Notes: a model not told the origin generated them from the letters alone. Shown: positions 41,462-50,354, counted from the first letter of the stretch. The stretch: DNA of 64,000 nt from Curtobacterium sp. MR_MD2014 (GCF_000772085.1 NZ_CP009755.1:2976001-3040000); one strand, 5' to 3'. Translations and numbers: made by a program.

Positions 41462-42580
41462 ATGGCAGACATCGTCATCCCCGCCGAACTCCTCCCGACC
41501 GACGGACGCTTCGGCTGCGGCCCGTCCAAGATCCGCGGCGCGCAGCTCGAGTCACTCGTGACCCGCGGGGCGACGATCCTCGGGACGTCCCACCGCCAGA
41601 AGCCCGTGAAGGACCTCGTCGGCAGCGTCCGCCGCGGCCTCGCCGACCTCTTCCAGCTCCCGGACGGCTACGAGGTCGTCCTCGGCAACGGCGGCTCGAC
41701 CGCGTTCTGGGACGCCGCCGCCTTCGGGCTGGTCGAACGTCGTGCCGAGAACCTGTCCTTCGGCGAGTTCGGCTCGAAGTTCGCCAAGGCCACGGACACC
41801 CCGTGGCTCGAGACCCCGCACGTCGTCGAGGCACCCGGCGGCTCGCTCGCCGCGCTCGAGCCCGTCGAGGGCGTCGACGTCTACGCCTACCCGCACAACG
41901 AGACCTCGACCGGCGTCATGGCGCCCGTCGTCCGCGCTGCGGGTGACGACGGCGCGCTGACCGTCGTCGACGCCACGAGCGCCGCCGGTGGTGCCGCGTT
42001 CGACGTCGCCGCGACCGACGTCTACTACTTCGCACCGCAGAAGAACTTCGCCTCGGACGGAGGGCTGTGGCTCGCCCTGTTCTCCCCAGCCGCGATCGAG
42101 CGCGTCGAGCGCATCGCCGCCTCGGACCGCTACATCCCGGAGTTCCTCTCCCTGCAGAACGCCGTCGACAACTCGCGGCTCGACCAGACGCTGAACACCC
42201 CGGCGCTCGCGACCCTGCTGCTGCTCGACGACCAGGTCGACTGGATCAACCAGTCCGGTGGTCTGGCGTGGGCCGACACCCGCACGAAGACGTCGTCGTC
42301 GACGATCTACGACTGGGCCGAGGCCTCCGACCACGCCACCCCGTTCGTCACCGACCCCGCCCACCGGTCGCAGGTCGTGGCGACGATCGACCTCGACGAG
42401 TCGATCGACGCGAAGGCCGTCGCCGCGACGCTCCGCGCGAACGGCATCGTCGACACTGAGCCGTACCGGAAGCTCGGCCGCAACCAGCTCCGTGTCGCCA
42501 CGTTCACCGCGATCGACCCGGACGACGTGGCGAAGCTCGTGCGGGCGATCGACTTCGTCATCGGCGAGCTGCGCGGCTGA
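41462..42580 (+). CDS. serC: Phosphoserine aminotransferase
   Basis: 372 residues, actinobacterial-type PSAT. Makes 3-phosphoserine from 3-phosphohydroxypyruvate with PLP in serine synthesis. FGCGPSKIR at the N-terminus binds phosphate; VVLGNGGSTAFWDAA, AYPHNETSTGVM, VVDATSAAGG and YYFAPQKNFASDGG (PLP-binding Lys) are family signatures. Preceded by a clear divergent gap and followed by palindrome copy 5. Confidence 0.95.
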   Translation: MADIVIPAELLPTDGRFGCGPSKIRGAQLESLVTRGATILGTSHRQKPVKDLVGSVRRGLADLFQLPDGYEVVLGNGGSTAFWDAAAFGLVERRAENLSFGEFGSKFAKATDTPWLETPHVVEAPGGSLAALEPVEGVDVYAYPHNETSTGVMAPVVRAAGDDGALTVVDATSAAGGAAFDVAATDVYYFAPQKNFASDGGLWLALFSPAAIERVERIAASDRYIPEFLSLQNAVDNSRLDQTLNTPALATLLLLDDQVDWINQSGGLAWADTRTKTSSSTIYDWAEASDHATPFVTDPAHRSQVVATIDLDESIDAKAVAATLRANGIVDTEPYRKLGRNQLRVATFTAIDPDDVAKLVRAIDFVIGELRG

Positions 42581-42588
42581 GGCGCCAG

Positions 42589-42644
42589 CACGGACGGACG
42601 GGAGGCGCGGTGCCAGCTGGCACCGCGCCTCCCGTCCGTCCGTG
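42589..42644. terminator. GACGGGAGGC-family palindrome (copy 5), 56-bp perfect
   Basis: 28-nt arms 42589-42616 and 42617-42644 are exact reverse complements. It lies 8 bp past the serC stop and 5 bp before the opposing DUF3027 stop, so it can terminate both. Confidence 0.9.
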
Positions 42645-42649
42645 GCGCG

Positions 42650-43333
42650 TCAGGCGCCGTGGCGCTCCGGGTCCGTCTCGGACGGGTCGAGCCGGTCGAG
42701 CTCGAGGTCCTGGTCGGGGTCGGTCGGCCGGACGCGGGACGCCCGACGACGCGAGCCGCGGGAGCGCACCGGAGCGGGGTCCTCGGCGACGTCGTCCGCC
42801 GCGTCGTCATCGGAGTCGTCGTCCGCCGCGTCGACGTCGACGCCGTCGAGCTCGTCGTCGTCCGACTCCGCGAGGTCGTCCTCGTCGTCCTCGAACTCGT
42901 CGTCGTCGTCGTCCGAGGCGTCGTCGTCTGCCTCGTCGTCGTCCGGGTCGTCGTAGTCGGACTCCTCGGCGTCGTCGAGGTCGTCGTCCTCGTCCGACTC
43001 GTCGTCGTCCTCGTCGTCCGACTCGTCGTCGACGTCCTCGTCCGCCTGGCCGGCGCGGTACTCCGCCATCCGGTCCGCCCACGGCACCCAGTCCGGAGCG
43101 ACCAGCGAGCCGTCGCCGGGCATCAGCTCGACCTCGAGCACGGTGGGCTCGTCGCCCTCGACCTGCGCGATCGAGACCGTCCAGCGCCACCCGGGGTAAC
43201 CGGGCATCCGGTTCGAGAACAGGACCGAGACGACGCCGTCACCCTCGTCCACGGTGCCGACCGGCTGGCCGACCGTCGACTCCGGCGTGACCTCGAGCAG
43301 CGCCTTCCGCGCGAGCTCCGTGTGGTCGACCAT
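42650..43333 (-). CDS. DUF3027-family protein with a long acidic tail
   Basis: 227 residues. The conserved domain (about 1-90) includes YPGWRWTVSIAQVEGDEPTVLEVELMPGDGSLVAPDWVPWADRM, typical of DUF3027. It is followed by about 90 residues that are almost entirely Asp, Glu, Ser and Ala, then an Arg-rich segment RSRGSRRRAS. The acidic stretch could act like a nucleic-acid mimic or simply confer disorder. Its ATG at 43333 shares one base with the cold-shock stop (TGATG), so translation is coupled. Confidence 0.85.
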   Translation of the reverse strand: MVDHTELARKALLEVTPESTVGQPVGTVDEGDGVVSVLFSNRMPGYPGWRWTVSIAQVEGDEPTVLEVELMPGDGSLVAPDWVPWADRMAEYRAGQADEDVDDESDDEDDDESDEDDDLDDAEESDYDDPDDDEADDDASDDDDDEFEDDEDDLAESDDDELDGVDVDAADDDSDDDAADDVAEDPAPVRSRGSRRRASRVRPTDPDQDLELDRLDPSETDPERHGA

Positions 43334-43710
43334 CAGGCGTCCAACTGGTCTGCGACGTGGCGCAGGATCGCGGCGAGGCGTTCGCCGTTCTTCGGGTAGC
43401 GCCCGTGGCGCAGGTCGCCGCTGACCCGGTCGAGCTCCTTCACCAGGTCCTCGACGATCACCGCCATGTCGTCGGCGGAGCGGCGGGACATCTTCGCGAG
43501 CGAGGGCGCCGGCTCGAGCAGCCGCACGGACAGCGCCTGCGAGCCCTTCTTGCCCTGCACGACGCCGTACTCGAGGCGGGTGCCGGCCTTGACCGAGGTG
43601 ACGCCGTCCGGCAGCGAGGACGCGTGCAGGAAGACCGGCTCACCGTCGTCGCCGGTGATGAACCCGAACCCCTTCTGGTCGTCGTAGAACTTGACCTTGC
43701 CGGTGGGCAT
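43333..43710 (-). CDS. Cold-shock protein with C-terminal extension
   Basis: 125 residues: a CSD (about 1-67, MPTGKVKFYDDQKGFGFITGDDGEPVFLHASSL with RNP1 KGFGFI and RNP2-like VFLHAS) and a ~58-residue helical tail (SLAKMSRRSADDMAVIVEDLVKELDRVSGDLRHGRYP). Classical Csps are 65-70 residues, so this is the actinobacterial long form. RNA/DNA-binding, cytoplasmic. ATG 43710; divergent from the membrane gene at 43766. Confidence 0.92.
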   Translation of the reverse strand: MPTGKVKFYDDQKGFGFITGDDGEPVFLHASSLPDGVTSVKAGTRLEYGVVQGKKGSQALSVRLLEPAPSLAKMSRRSADDMAVIVEDLVKELDRVSGDLRHGRYPKNGERLAAILRHVADQLDA

Positions 43711-43765
43711 GCGTGGACTCCTCGTGGTCGTGGAACGGCCGTGGTGCGTCGGATATCCTGGGCCG

Positions 43766-44065
43766 ATGGCCAAGCCGACCCGATCCACCGGGAACACGCG
43801 CGAACCCGCGGACACCCCGGTGACGTTCAATCGTACCGAACGCGTCCTCGGGTTCATGATCGGCGGCATCTTCATCGCCGGTCTCCTCTGCATCATCGCG
43901 ATGGTCGTGATGTGGCTGACCGTCCCGAGCGCCAACGGATCGATGCCCTGGCCGGTGATCATGGCGGTCCCGCTCATCGGTCTGCCCATCGGCATGGTGC
44001 TGGTCCTCGTCCTGCTCGGACTGACCTGGACCAAGCGCGCCCGCGAGAACCGGTCGGACCGCTGA
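43766..44065 (+). CDS. Small membrane protein, two helices
   Basis: 99 residues, unrecognised. A polar N-terminus with RTER is followed by two helices (about 29-52 and 65-88) and a basic tail KRARENRSDR. Start ATG 43766; the longer frame reaches into the divergent promoter. The helicase-associated gene begins 28 bp after the stop, so they may share a transcript. Confidence 0.7.
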   Translation: MAKPTRSTGNTREPADTPVTFNRTERVLGFMIGGIFIAGLLCIIAMVVMWLTVPSANGSMPWPVIMAVPLIGLPIGMVLVLVLLGLTWTKRARENRSDR

Positions 44066-44093
44066 GGACCCGCGCGGACCGGAGCGGCGGACG

Positions 44094-45860
44094 ATGACGA
44101 CCACCGCCGACCTCGCCGCCCGGCTGCGGGGGATGTCCGACGACGAGCTGGAACGGCTCGTGGTCGCCCGCCGTCTGCCCGCGGCCGTCCTCGCCGAGTC
44201 CGGCCCGCAGCACGCGGCCGACTTCTTCGACCTCGCCGAGGCGCTGCGCACCGACGACGCCGTCGACGCCGCGCTCGAGCACCTGCCCCGAGCGACCCTC
44301 CTCGCCCTCCGCGACGGGTCGGCTGACGCCGACGCGCTCGCCCCGGCGGTCGCGCTGGGCCTCGCCGACGACGCGGGCGCGGTGGACGACGCCGTCGCCG
44401 GACGACTGGCCGCCCACGCCGAGGTCGCCGACCTCCGGCCGGGAGGCACGGCGCCGGTCCGCCCCGCCGCGCCCGACGAGCAGGTGGCCGACCAGGAGCG
44501 CGCCCGCGCGACCGGCGCGGAGCGTGCGTTCACGACGATGACGGTGCTCGCCGAGCTGCTCCGCGCGGTCGACGCCGGCGAGGTCCGCGAACTCGTCAAG
44601 GGCGGCATCGGCACGCCGCTCGCCCGGACCCTCGGCGAGCGCGTCGGCACCGACCCGGACGTCGTGCCGGACCGGCTCACGCTGCTGGACCGCACCGGCC
44701 TCGCGCACCCCGGCGAGGGGCGCTGGGCCGTGTCCTCCGAGGGGCGCACCTGGCTCCTCGCGGCCTGGCCGGACCGCTGGGTGGACCTGGCCGGACGGTG
44801 GTGGCGCTCGCTCGACCCGGCCGTGCACGACGTGCTCCGGGCGGCCGACGACGACCTGCACGACCTGGTCGCCGTCGGACGCTGGGCCTTCCCGGCGGGC
44901 GCCCGGTGGCTCGACGCCGTCCTGCTCGACGTCGCCGGCACCGCCGAGGTCCTCGGGCTCGCGGTCGACGGCACGGTGACGGCGACGGGCCGAGCGGTCC
45001 TCGACGGCGATGCCGACGCCGCAGCCGACGACCTGCCGCCGACCGTCGACGGCGTCTACCTGCAGCACGACCTGACGGTCATCGCCCCGGGGCCGCTCAC
45101 TCCCGCCGACGACGACGCACTCCGGAGCGTCGCCGACCTCGAGGCACCGGGGTTGGCCGCCCGGTACCGCGTCTCCGAGGACTCCGTGCGGCGGGCGGTC
45201 CGGGCCGGCAGCACGCGTGAGGACCTGCTCGCGCTGCTGGACCGACTCTCGGCGACCGACGTGCCGCAGCCCCTCACCTACCTCGTCGACCAGGTGGCGT
45301 CGCGGGACGGCGGCCTCGTGGTCGACGTCGCGCCGGACGGTCGCGGGGCGGTCGTGCACGGGACGCCGGACCAGCTCGACCTGGTCGGGGTCGACGCCGA
45401 GCTGCGCCAGCTCACCTGGGAACGCGCCGACCTGACGACGCTCACCGCCCCGCACCCGCCGCACGTGGTCCACGCGGCGCTCGAGGAGCAGCGGTACCCG
45501 GCCGTGCTGACGGCCGCCGCCCGTCCCGTGGCCTCGGACGCGCCTCCCGGCCGTCGGCGTGGTGGCGCCGGTCGCACGCCGGAACAGGCCGCCCACGCGC
45601 TCGTGGAACGCCTGCGCCTGACGACGGAGCGCGGCGACGCGGAGCCGGAGCAGGAGTGGCTCGGGCGGCAGATCGACCTGGCGGTGCGCGGGAAGACGCC
45701 GATCCGGCTGACCGTCCGCATGCCGGACGGGTCGGAGCGACCGATCTCGATCGTGCCGACGTCGGTCGCCGCCGGACGGGTCCGCGGCCGTGACACCGCG
45801 GTCGACGTGGAGCGGACGCTGCCGCTGTCGCTCGTCGTCGCGGTCGAGAGCGAGGCCTGA
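44094..45860 (+). CDS. Helicase-associated (Helicase_C_3) protein
   Basis: 588 residues. No Walker motif; N-terminal helical region (MSDDELERLVVARRLPAAVLAES) and winged-helix-like segments, with the conserved XPB/Ssl2-like 'helicase_C_3' region around TVDGVYLQHDLTVIAPGPLTP and YRVSEDSVRRAVRAG. The C-terminus has a segment related to WYL-type sensing (RLTVRMPDGSERPISIVPTSVAAGRVRGRD). In actinobacteria it neighbours XPB, as here, 98 bp upstream of it, and may act as its partner. Function unknown. Confidence 0.82.
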   Translation: MTTTADLAARLRGMSDDELERLVVARRLPAAVLAESGPQHAADFFDLAEALRTDDAVDAALEHLPRATLLALRDGSADADALAPAVALGLADDAGAVDDAVAGRLAAHAEVADLRPGGTAPVRPAAPDEQVADQERARATGAERAFTTMTVLAELLRAVDAGEVRELVKGGIGTPLARTLGERVGTDPDVVPDRLTLLDRTGLAHPGEGRWAVSSEGRTWLLAAWPDRWVDLAGRWWRSLDPAVHDVLRAADDDLHDLVAVGRWAFPAGARWLDAVLLDVAGTAEVLGLAVDGTVTATGRAVLDGDADAAADDLPPTVDGVYLQHDLTVIAPGPLTPADDDALRSVADLEAPGLAARYRVSEDSVRRAVRAGSTREDLLALLDRLSATDVPQPLTYLVDQVASRDGGLVVDVAPDGRGAVVHGTPDQLDLVGVDAELRQLTWERADLTTLTAPHPPHVVHAALEEQRYPAVLTAAARPVASDAPPGRRRGGAGRTPEQAAHALVERLRLTTERGDAEPEQEWLGRQIDLAVRGKTPIRLTVRMPDGSERPISIVPTSVAAGRVRGRDTAVDVERTLPLSLVVAVESEA

Positions 45861-45904
45861 GCCGCGCGTCCCTGCACAACCGTGCCCCGCGAGCCGGTTC
45901 TCCA

Positions 45905-45918
45905 CCGTTGCGCAACGG
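45905..45918. promoter_or_regulatory. CCGTTGC-GCAACGG palindrome upstream of XPB
   Basis: 14-bp perfect palindrome 41 bp before the XPB start. It does not match the actinobacterial LexA box (GAAC-N4-GTTC), so if it is an operator another regulator is involved. Confidence 0.35.
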
Positions 45919-45958
45919 GGGCGGCGGCTCGCAGCCGCGCCGCCTAGGCTGATCCGTC

Positions 45959-47653
45959 ATGAACGGACCGCTGATCGTGCAGAGTGACCGCACCGTGCTC
46001 CTCGAGGTCGCCCACCCCCAGGCCGAGGACGCCCGGCACGAGCTCGCGGCCTTCGCCGAGCTCGAACGCGCCCCGGAGCACGTGCACACCTACCGGATCA
46101 CGCGCCTCGGGCTCTGGAACGCCCGCGCGGCCGGGCACGACGCCGAGTCGATGATCGGCACGCTCGAGCGGTTCGCGAAGTTCCCGGTCCCGCAGAGCGT
46201 CACGGTCGACATCCGCGACACCGTCTCGCGGTACGGGCGGCTCGTCATCCGGCGCGAGGAGCGCGAGGACGCCCCGGCGATCGCGAACTCCCCGAGCGAG
46301 GAGCTCGAGCGCCAGCCGCTCCTGCTCCTCACCGCCGAGGACCCGTCGGTCCTGGCCGAGGTCACCCGGTCGAAGCGCATCAAGCCCCTGCTCGGCGACC
46401 AGCGCTCCCCCTCGGAGATCGAGCTGCAGCCCTGGGCACGCGGGCAGGTCAAGCAGGAGCTCGTCAAGCTCGGGTGGCCGGCGGAGGACCTCGCGGGCTA
46501 CACACCGGGGCAGCCGCACCCGATCGACCTCGACACGGCGTCCTGGCACATGCGGCCGTACCAGGAGCAGGCCGTCGACACCTTCTTCGCGCAGGGCTCC
46601 GGCGTGGTCGTGCTGCCGTGCGGTGCCGGCAAGACGCTCGTCGGCGCCGGGGCGATGGCGACCGTCAAGGCGACGACGCTCATCCTCGTGACGAACACCG
46701 TGTCCGCCCGGCAGTGGCGGGACGAACTCCTGCGCCGGACGACCCTGTCCCCCGAGGACATCGGCGAGTACTCCGGCACCACGAAGGAGATCCGTCCCGT
46801 CACGATCGCGACGTACCAGATCCTGACCGCTCGGCGGAAGGGCGAGTACACGCACCTGTCGCTCCTCGATGCCCTCGACTGGGGCCTGATCGTCTACGAC
46901 GAGGTCCACCTGCTCCCCGCGCCGGTGTTCAAGCTCACCGCCGACCTGCAGGCACGGCGGCGGCTCGGGCTCACGGCCACCCTGGTGCGTGAGGACGGCC
47001 GCGAGAGCGACGTGTTCTCGCTCATCGGGCCGAAGCGCTACGACGCCCCGTGGAAGGAGATCGAGGCGCAGGGCTACATCTCCCCGGCGGCCTGCTACGA
47101 GGTGCGGATCGACCTCCCCCACCAGGACCGCCTGGAGTACGCGGCGTCGGGTGACGACGAGCGCTACCGCATGGCGGCGACCTCGCCGGCGAAGACCCCG
47201 GTGGTGCGCGAGCTCATCGAGAAGCACCACGGCGAGCAGATCCTGGTGATCGGGCAGTACATCGACCAGCTCGACGACCTCGCCGCGTCACTCGACGCCG
47301 CCGAGATCACCGGGTCGACACCGGTCGACGAGCGAGAGCGGCTGTTCCAGGCGTTCCGCGAGGGCTCGATCGACGTGCTCGTGGTGTCGAAGGTCGCGAA
47401 CTTCTCGGTGGACCTCCCCGACGCGACCGTGGCCATCCAGGTGTCCGGGTCGTTCGGCTCCCGACAGGAGGAAGCGCAGCGTCTCGGCCGGTTGCTCCGC
47501 CCGAACAAGGACGGCCTGCCGGCGTCGTTCTACACGCTCGTGACGCGGGACACGGTCGACCAGGACTTCGCGCAGAACCGGCAGCGCTTCCTCGCCGAGC
47601 AGGGGTACGCGTACACGATCCTCGACGCCGACCAGGTGCTGGCGGCCGCGTAG
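45959..47653 (+). CDS. DNA repair helicase XPB
   Basis: 564 residues, bacterial XPB/RAD25 SF2 helicase, 3'-5' polarity in characterised homologues. N-terminal damage-recognition domain, then helicase domain 1 with Walker A LPCGAGKT (about 218-225) and DEVH box (about 312-315), then domain 2 with GSFGSRQEEAQRLGRLLRPNKDG containing motif VI. All catalytic residues are intact. Adjacent to the helicase-associated protein, the usual actinobacterial pairing. A 55-bp gap separates it from the response regulator. Confidence 0.93.
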   Translation: MNGPLIVQSDRTVLLEVAHPQAEDARHELAAFAELERAPEHVHTYRITRLGLWNARAAGHDAESMIGTLERFAKFPVPQSVTVDIRDTVSRYGRLVIRREEREDAPAIANSPSEELERQPLLLLTAEDPSVLAEVTRSKRIKPLLGDQRSPSEIELQPWARGQVKQELVKLGWPAEDLAGYTPGQPHPIDLDTASWHMRPYQEQAVDTFFAQGSGVVVLPCGAGKTLVGAGAMATVKATTLILVTNTVSARQWRDELLRRTTLSPEDIGEYSGTTKEIRPVTIATYQILTARRKGEYTHLSLLDALDWGLIVYDEVHLLPAPVFKLTADLQARRRLGLTATLVREDGRESDVFSLIGPKRYDAPWKEIEAQGYISPAACYEVRIDLPHQDRLEYAASGDDERYRMAATSPAKTPVVRELIEKHHGEQILVIGQYIDQLDDLAASLDAAEITGSTPVDERERLFQAFREGSIDVLVVSKVANFSVDLPDATVAIQVSGSFGSRQEEAQRLGRLLRPNKDGLPASFYTLVTRDTVDQDFAQNRQRFLAEQGYAYTILDADQVLAAA

Positions 47654-47673
47654 CCACCACACGACCCGCTCCC

Positions 47674-47691
47674 AGGAAACCTCTAGGGAAC
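47674..47691 (+). promoter_or_regulatory. Direct repeat AGGAAAC-N4-AGGGAAC before the response regulator
   Basis: Two related 7-mers with an 11-bp centre spacing, the arrangement favoured by OmpR/PhoP-family dimers. It lies 18 bp before the response regulator start, so autoregulation is possible. Confidence 0.4.
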
Positions 47692-47708
47692 GGTCAGAGG
47701 ATGGGTCC

Positions 47709-48404
47709 ATGACCGATGGCCCCAAGATCCTGATCGTCGACGACGAGCCGAACATCCGCGACCTCCTCACGACCTCGTTGCGCTTCGCCGGGTTCGCCGT
47801 CCGTGCGGTCGGCAACGGGGCCCAGGCGATCTCCGCCGTGCTCGAGGAGGAGCCCGACCTGATCATCCTCGACGTGATGCTCCCGGACATGAACGGCTTC
47901 GGCGTCACAAAGCGCCTCCGCTCGTCCGGGTACACGTCGCCGATCCTCTTCCTCACCGCGAAGGACGACACCGAGGACAAGATCACCGGGCTCACCGTCG
48001 GGGGCGACGACTACGTCACCAAGCCGTTCTCGCTCGACGAGATCGTCGCGCGCATCAAGGCGATCCTCCGTCGCACCATGAACGACGAAGAGGACGCGAT
48101 CATCCGCGCCGGCGAGCTCACGATGGACCAGGACACGCACGAGGTCACGATCGGCGACGCGCAGATCGAGCTGTCCCCGACCGAGTTCAAGCTCCTGCGC
48201 TACCTGATGCTCAACCCGAACCGCGTGCTGTCGAAGGCGCAGATCCTCGACCACGTGTGGGAGTACGACTTCAACGGCGACGCGGGCATCGTCGAGTCGT
48301 ACATCTCGTACCTCCGCCGCAAGCTCGACCAGTACTCGACCGAGCCGATCATCCAGACGAAGCGCGGGTTCGGCTACATGCTGAAGGCGTCCAAGGCGTC
48401 CTGA
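47709..48404 (+). CDS. OmpR/PhoP-type response regulator
   Basis: 231 residues, closest in pattern to mycobacterial PhoP. Receiver domain: acidic pair DDEP (about 12-15), phosphoacceptor Asp55 in LIILDVMLPDMNG, Thr/Ser in LTAKDD and Lys in VTKPFS. Winged-helix DNA-binding domain (about 130-228): LSPTEFKLLRYLMLNPNRVLSKAQILDHVWEYDF, then YISYLRRKLD and KRGFGYML. Works with the histidine kinase downstream. The target regulon is unknown. Confidence 0.93.
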   Translation: MTDGPKILIVDDEPNIRDLLTTSLRFAGFAVRAVGNGAQAISAVLEEEPDLIILDVMLPDMNGFGVTKRLRSSGYTSPILFLTAKDDTEDKITGLTVGGDDYVTKPFSLDEIVARIKAILRRTMNDEEDAIIRAGELTMDQDTHEVTIGDAQIELSPTEFKLLRYLMLNPNRVLSKAQILDHVWEYDFNGDAGIVESYISYLRRKLDQYSTEPIIQTKRGFGYMLKASKAS

Positions 48405-48416
48405 CGCCGGGCACAC

Positions 48417-48447
48417 GGCGACCGTCCGGTTTCACCGGGCGGTCGCC
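48417..48447 (+). terminator. Hairpin between response regulator and kinase genes
   Basis: 14-bp stem with one G-U pair, GGCGACCGTCCGGT / ACCGGGCGGTCGCC, 3-nt loop, followed by GCTTAT. Strong enough to terminate part of transcription and lower kinase dosage relative to regulator. Confidence 0.6.
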
Positions 48448-48465
48448 GCTTATCGTTGGGGCAGC

Positions 48466-50166
48466 ATGCACACGCGAATGAGCCACTGGTGGGACGGGAT
48501 CTCCCTCCGCACCAAGATCACCGGCATCACGGTGCTGCTCGTCGCGCTCGGGCTGCTCGTCGCCGGGCTCGGCACCATGACGGTGCTCTCGACGTACCTC
48601 ATGCAGCAGCTCGACAACACGGTCAAGCAGACGTCCGAGCAGCTCGAGGGGCAGAACATCAGCGATGGCCAGCAGTACTGCACGCTGTCGATCGTCCTGT
48701 CGCCGAGCGCCTACGTCGCGGCCTACGACTCCCGCGGCGACAAGATCTGCCAGACCCGCGCATCGAGCCGACCGGACATCCGCTCGCTCGACTTCTCCGC
48801 CGCGGCGCAGAGCTCGCAGCGGTTCTCGCTGTACGACAGCCAGCACGACCACGAGTGGCGCGCGCAGATCATCCCGGCGTCGCTGCAGAACCAGTCGAGC
48901 GGCACCTCGGAGACCGGGTACGTGCTCGTCGCCGTGTCGAGCGCCGACACCGACAAGACCATCGGCCGCTTCACGATCATCTTCCTGGGCTTCGGCATCT
49001 CGGTGATCCTGCTCGGCGCGATGCTGACACGGCTCCTCGTGACGGCCACGTTCGACCCGCTGCGCGACGTTGAGGACACCGCGGCCCGGTTCGCCGCCGG
49101 TGACTTCAACCAGCGGCTCGAGGCCGACACCCCGAACACCGAGGTCGGTCGCCTCAACCGCTCGCTCAACGCGATGCTCGAGCGGATCGACTCCGCGTTC
49201 GAGGACCGCGAGCGGACGATCGACCAGATGCGCCGCTTCGTCGGTGACGCCTCCCACGAGCTCCGCACGCCGCTGGTGTCGCTCCGCGGCTACGCCGAGC
49301 TCTACCGGATGGGGGCGCTCCGCAAGGAAGAGGACGTCGCCCAGGCGATGGACCGCATCGAGAAGGAAGCGCAGCGGATGGGCCTGCTCGTGCAGGACCT
49401 GCTCCAGCTCGCCCGCATCGACGAGTCGAAGCCGCTCGAGCTCGGCCCGGTCGACCTCGTCGCGATCGCCCGCGACTCGGCACTCGACACCATGGCGTCG
49501 AACCCCGACCGCGAGATCCAGGTCCTCGTCGAGGACGCCGTGACCGGCGTCAGCGTGCCGCAGGCCGTCCGTCCGGGTGCGTTCGGGCAGGTCGACACCG
49601 GCGAGACGCCCGTCTCCCCGCCGTCGGCGAACTCGACCGGCCCGATCGCGTTCTCGCGGCAGACGATCGCGCGCCTCCGTGCCCGCCGCAACCGCGCCAT
49701 GGGCGTCGAGGGCGGTGTACCGACCGACGAGACCACGCCCCTGCCGACCGTCGTGCTGCCGGCCCGTCCGCCGATCGTCCTGGCCGAGGAGAACAAGATC
49801 CGCCAGGTCGTGACGAACCTGATGGGCAACGCCATGCGGTTCACCGAGCACGACGACCCGATCGAGATCGGCATCGGCGTGGACGACGACCTCGGCATGG
49901 CCCACATCGACGTCATCGACCACGGCGAGGGCATCCCGCCGCAGCTGCGCGAGAAGATCTTCCAGCGCTTCTGGCGGGCGGACACCTCGCGCGCGCGGGA
50001 CACCGGCGGCTCGGGCCTCGGTCTCGCGATCGTGTCGGGCATCGTGCACGCGCACAACGGCTCCGTCGAGGTGTTCGACACCGAGGGCGGCGGCGCGACC
50101 TTCCGCGTCTGGCTCCCCCTGCTCCCCCGCGACTACACCCCCACCCCGAAGTCCCCCGCCGCCTGA
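48466..50166 (+). CDS. Sensor histidine kinase (PhoR-like) with linker insert
   Basis: 566 residues. Two transmembrane helices (about 18-40 and 165-188) flank an extracytoplasmic sensor of about 125 residues; HAMP follows (about 190-242). HisKA has His264 in GDASHELRTPL; the ATPase domain has N-box VTNLMGNAMRF (about 449-459), G1 IDHGEGIP and G2 GGSGLGLAIV. Between HisKA and the N-box lies an unusual 80-residue polar, Pro/Ser/Thr-rich segment (about 355-440). Start ATG 48466 or ATG 48478. Pairs with the preceding regulator. Confidence 0.9.
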   Translation: MHTRMSHWWDGISLRTKITGITVLLVALGLLVAGLGTMTVLSTYLMQQLDNTVKQTSEQLEGQNISDGQQYCTLSIVLSPSAYVAAYDSRGDKICQTRASSRPDIRSLDFSAAAQSSQRFSLYDSQHDHEWRAQIIPASLQNQSSGTSETGYVLVAVSSADTDKTIGRFTIIFLGFGISVILLGAMLTRLLVTATFDPLRDVEDTAARFAAGDFNQRLEADTPNTEVGRLNRSLNAMLERIDSAFEDRERTIDQMRRFVGDASHELRTPLVSLRGYAELYRMGALRKEEDVAQAMDRIEKEAQRMGLLVQDLLQLARIDESKPLELGPVDLVAIARDSALDTMASNPDREIQVLVEDAVTGVSVPQAVRPGAFGQVDTGETPVSPPSANSTGPIAFSRQTIARLRARRNRAMGVEGGVPTDETTPLPTVVLPARPPIVLAEENKIRQVVTNLMGNAMRFTEHDDPIEIGIGVDDDLGMAHIDVIDHGEGIPPQLREKIFQRFWRADTSRARDTGGSGLGLAIVSGIVHAHNGSVEVFDTEGGGATFRVWLPLLPRDYTPTPKSPAA

Positions 50167-50215
50167 CGCGCCACCCGCCGCCCGTCGCCGCCCGGCGTCC
50201 CGCCGTCCGTCCCCG

Positions 50216-50302
50216 TTCTGGTCGCACGGCTTGCCGCTCAACTCCGGCCGACGCGGCATGTCGTGCGACTCGAACGGTCGCAGGCGGCAGGTCGTGCGAC
50301 CG
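50216..50302. repeat. Left inverted copy of a GTCGCACGAC-type repeat
   Basis: Contains TTCTGGTCGCACGGCTTGCC, GGCATGTCGTGCGAC and GGCAGGTCGTGCGACC. An inverted, diverged copy lies at 51337-51420, beyond the DUF559 gene. Confidence 0.7.
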
Positions 50303-50354
50303 GAGCACGGCGCGGACCTGTAGGAACGAGCGACGTCAGAGCTGCCGGACCGGC

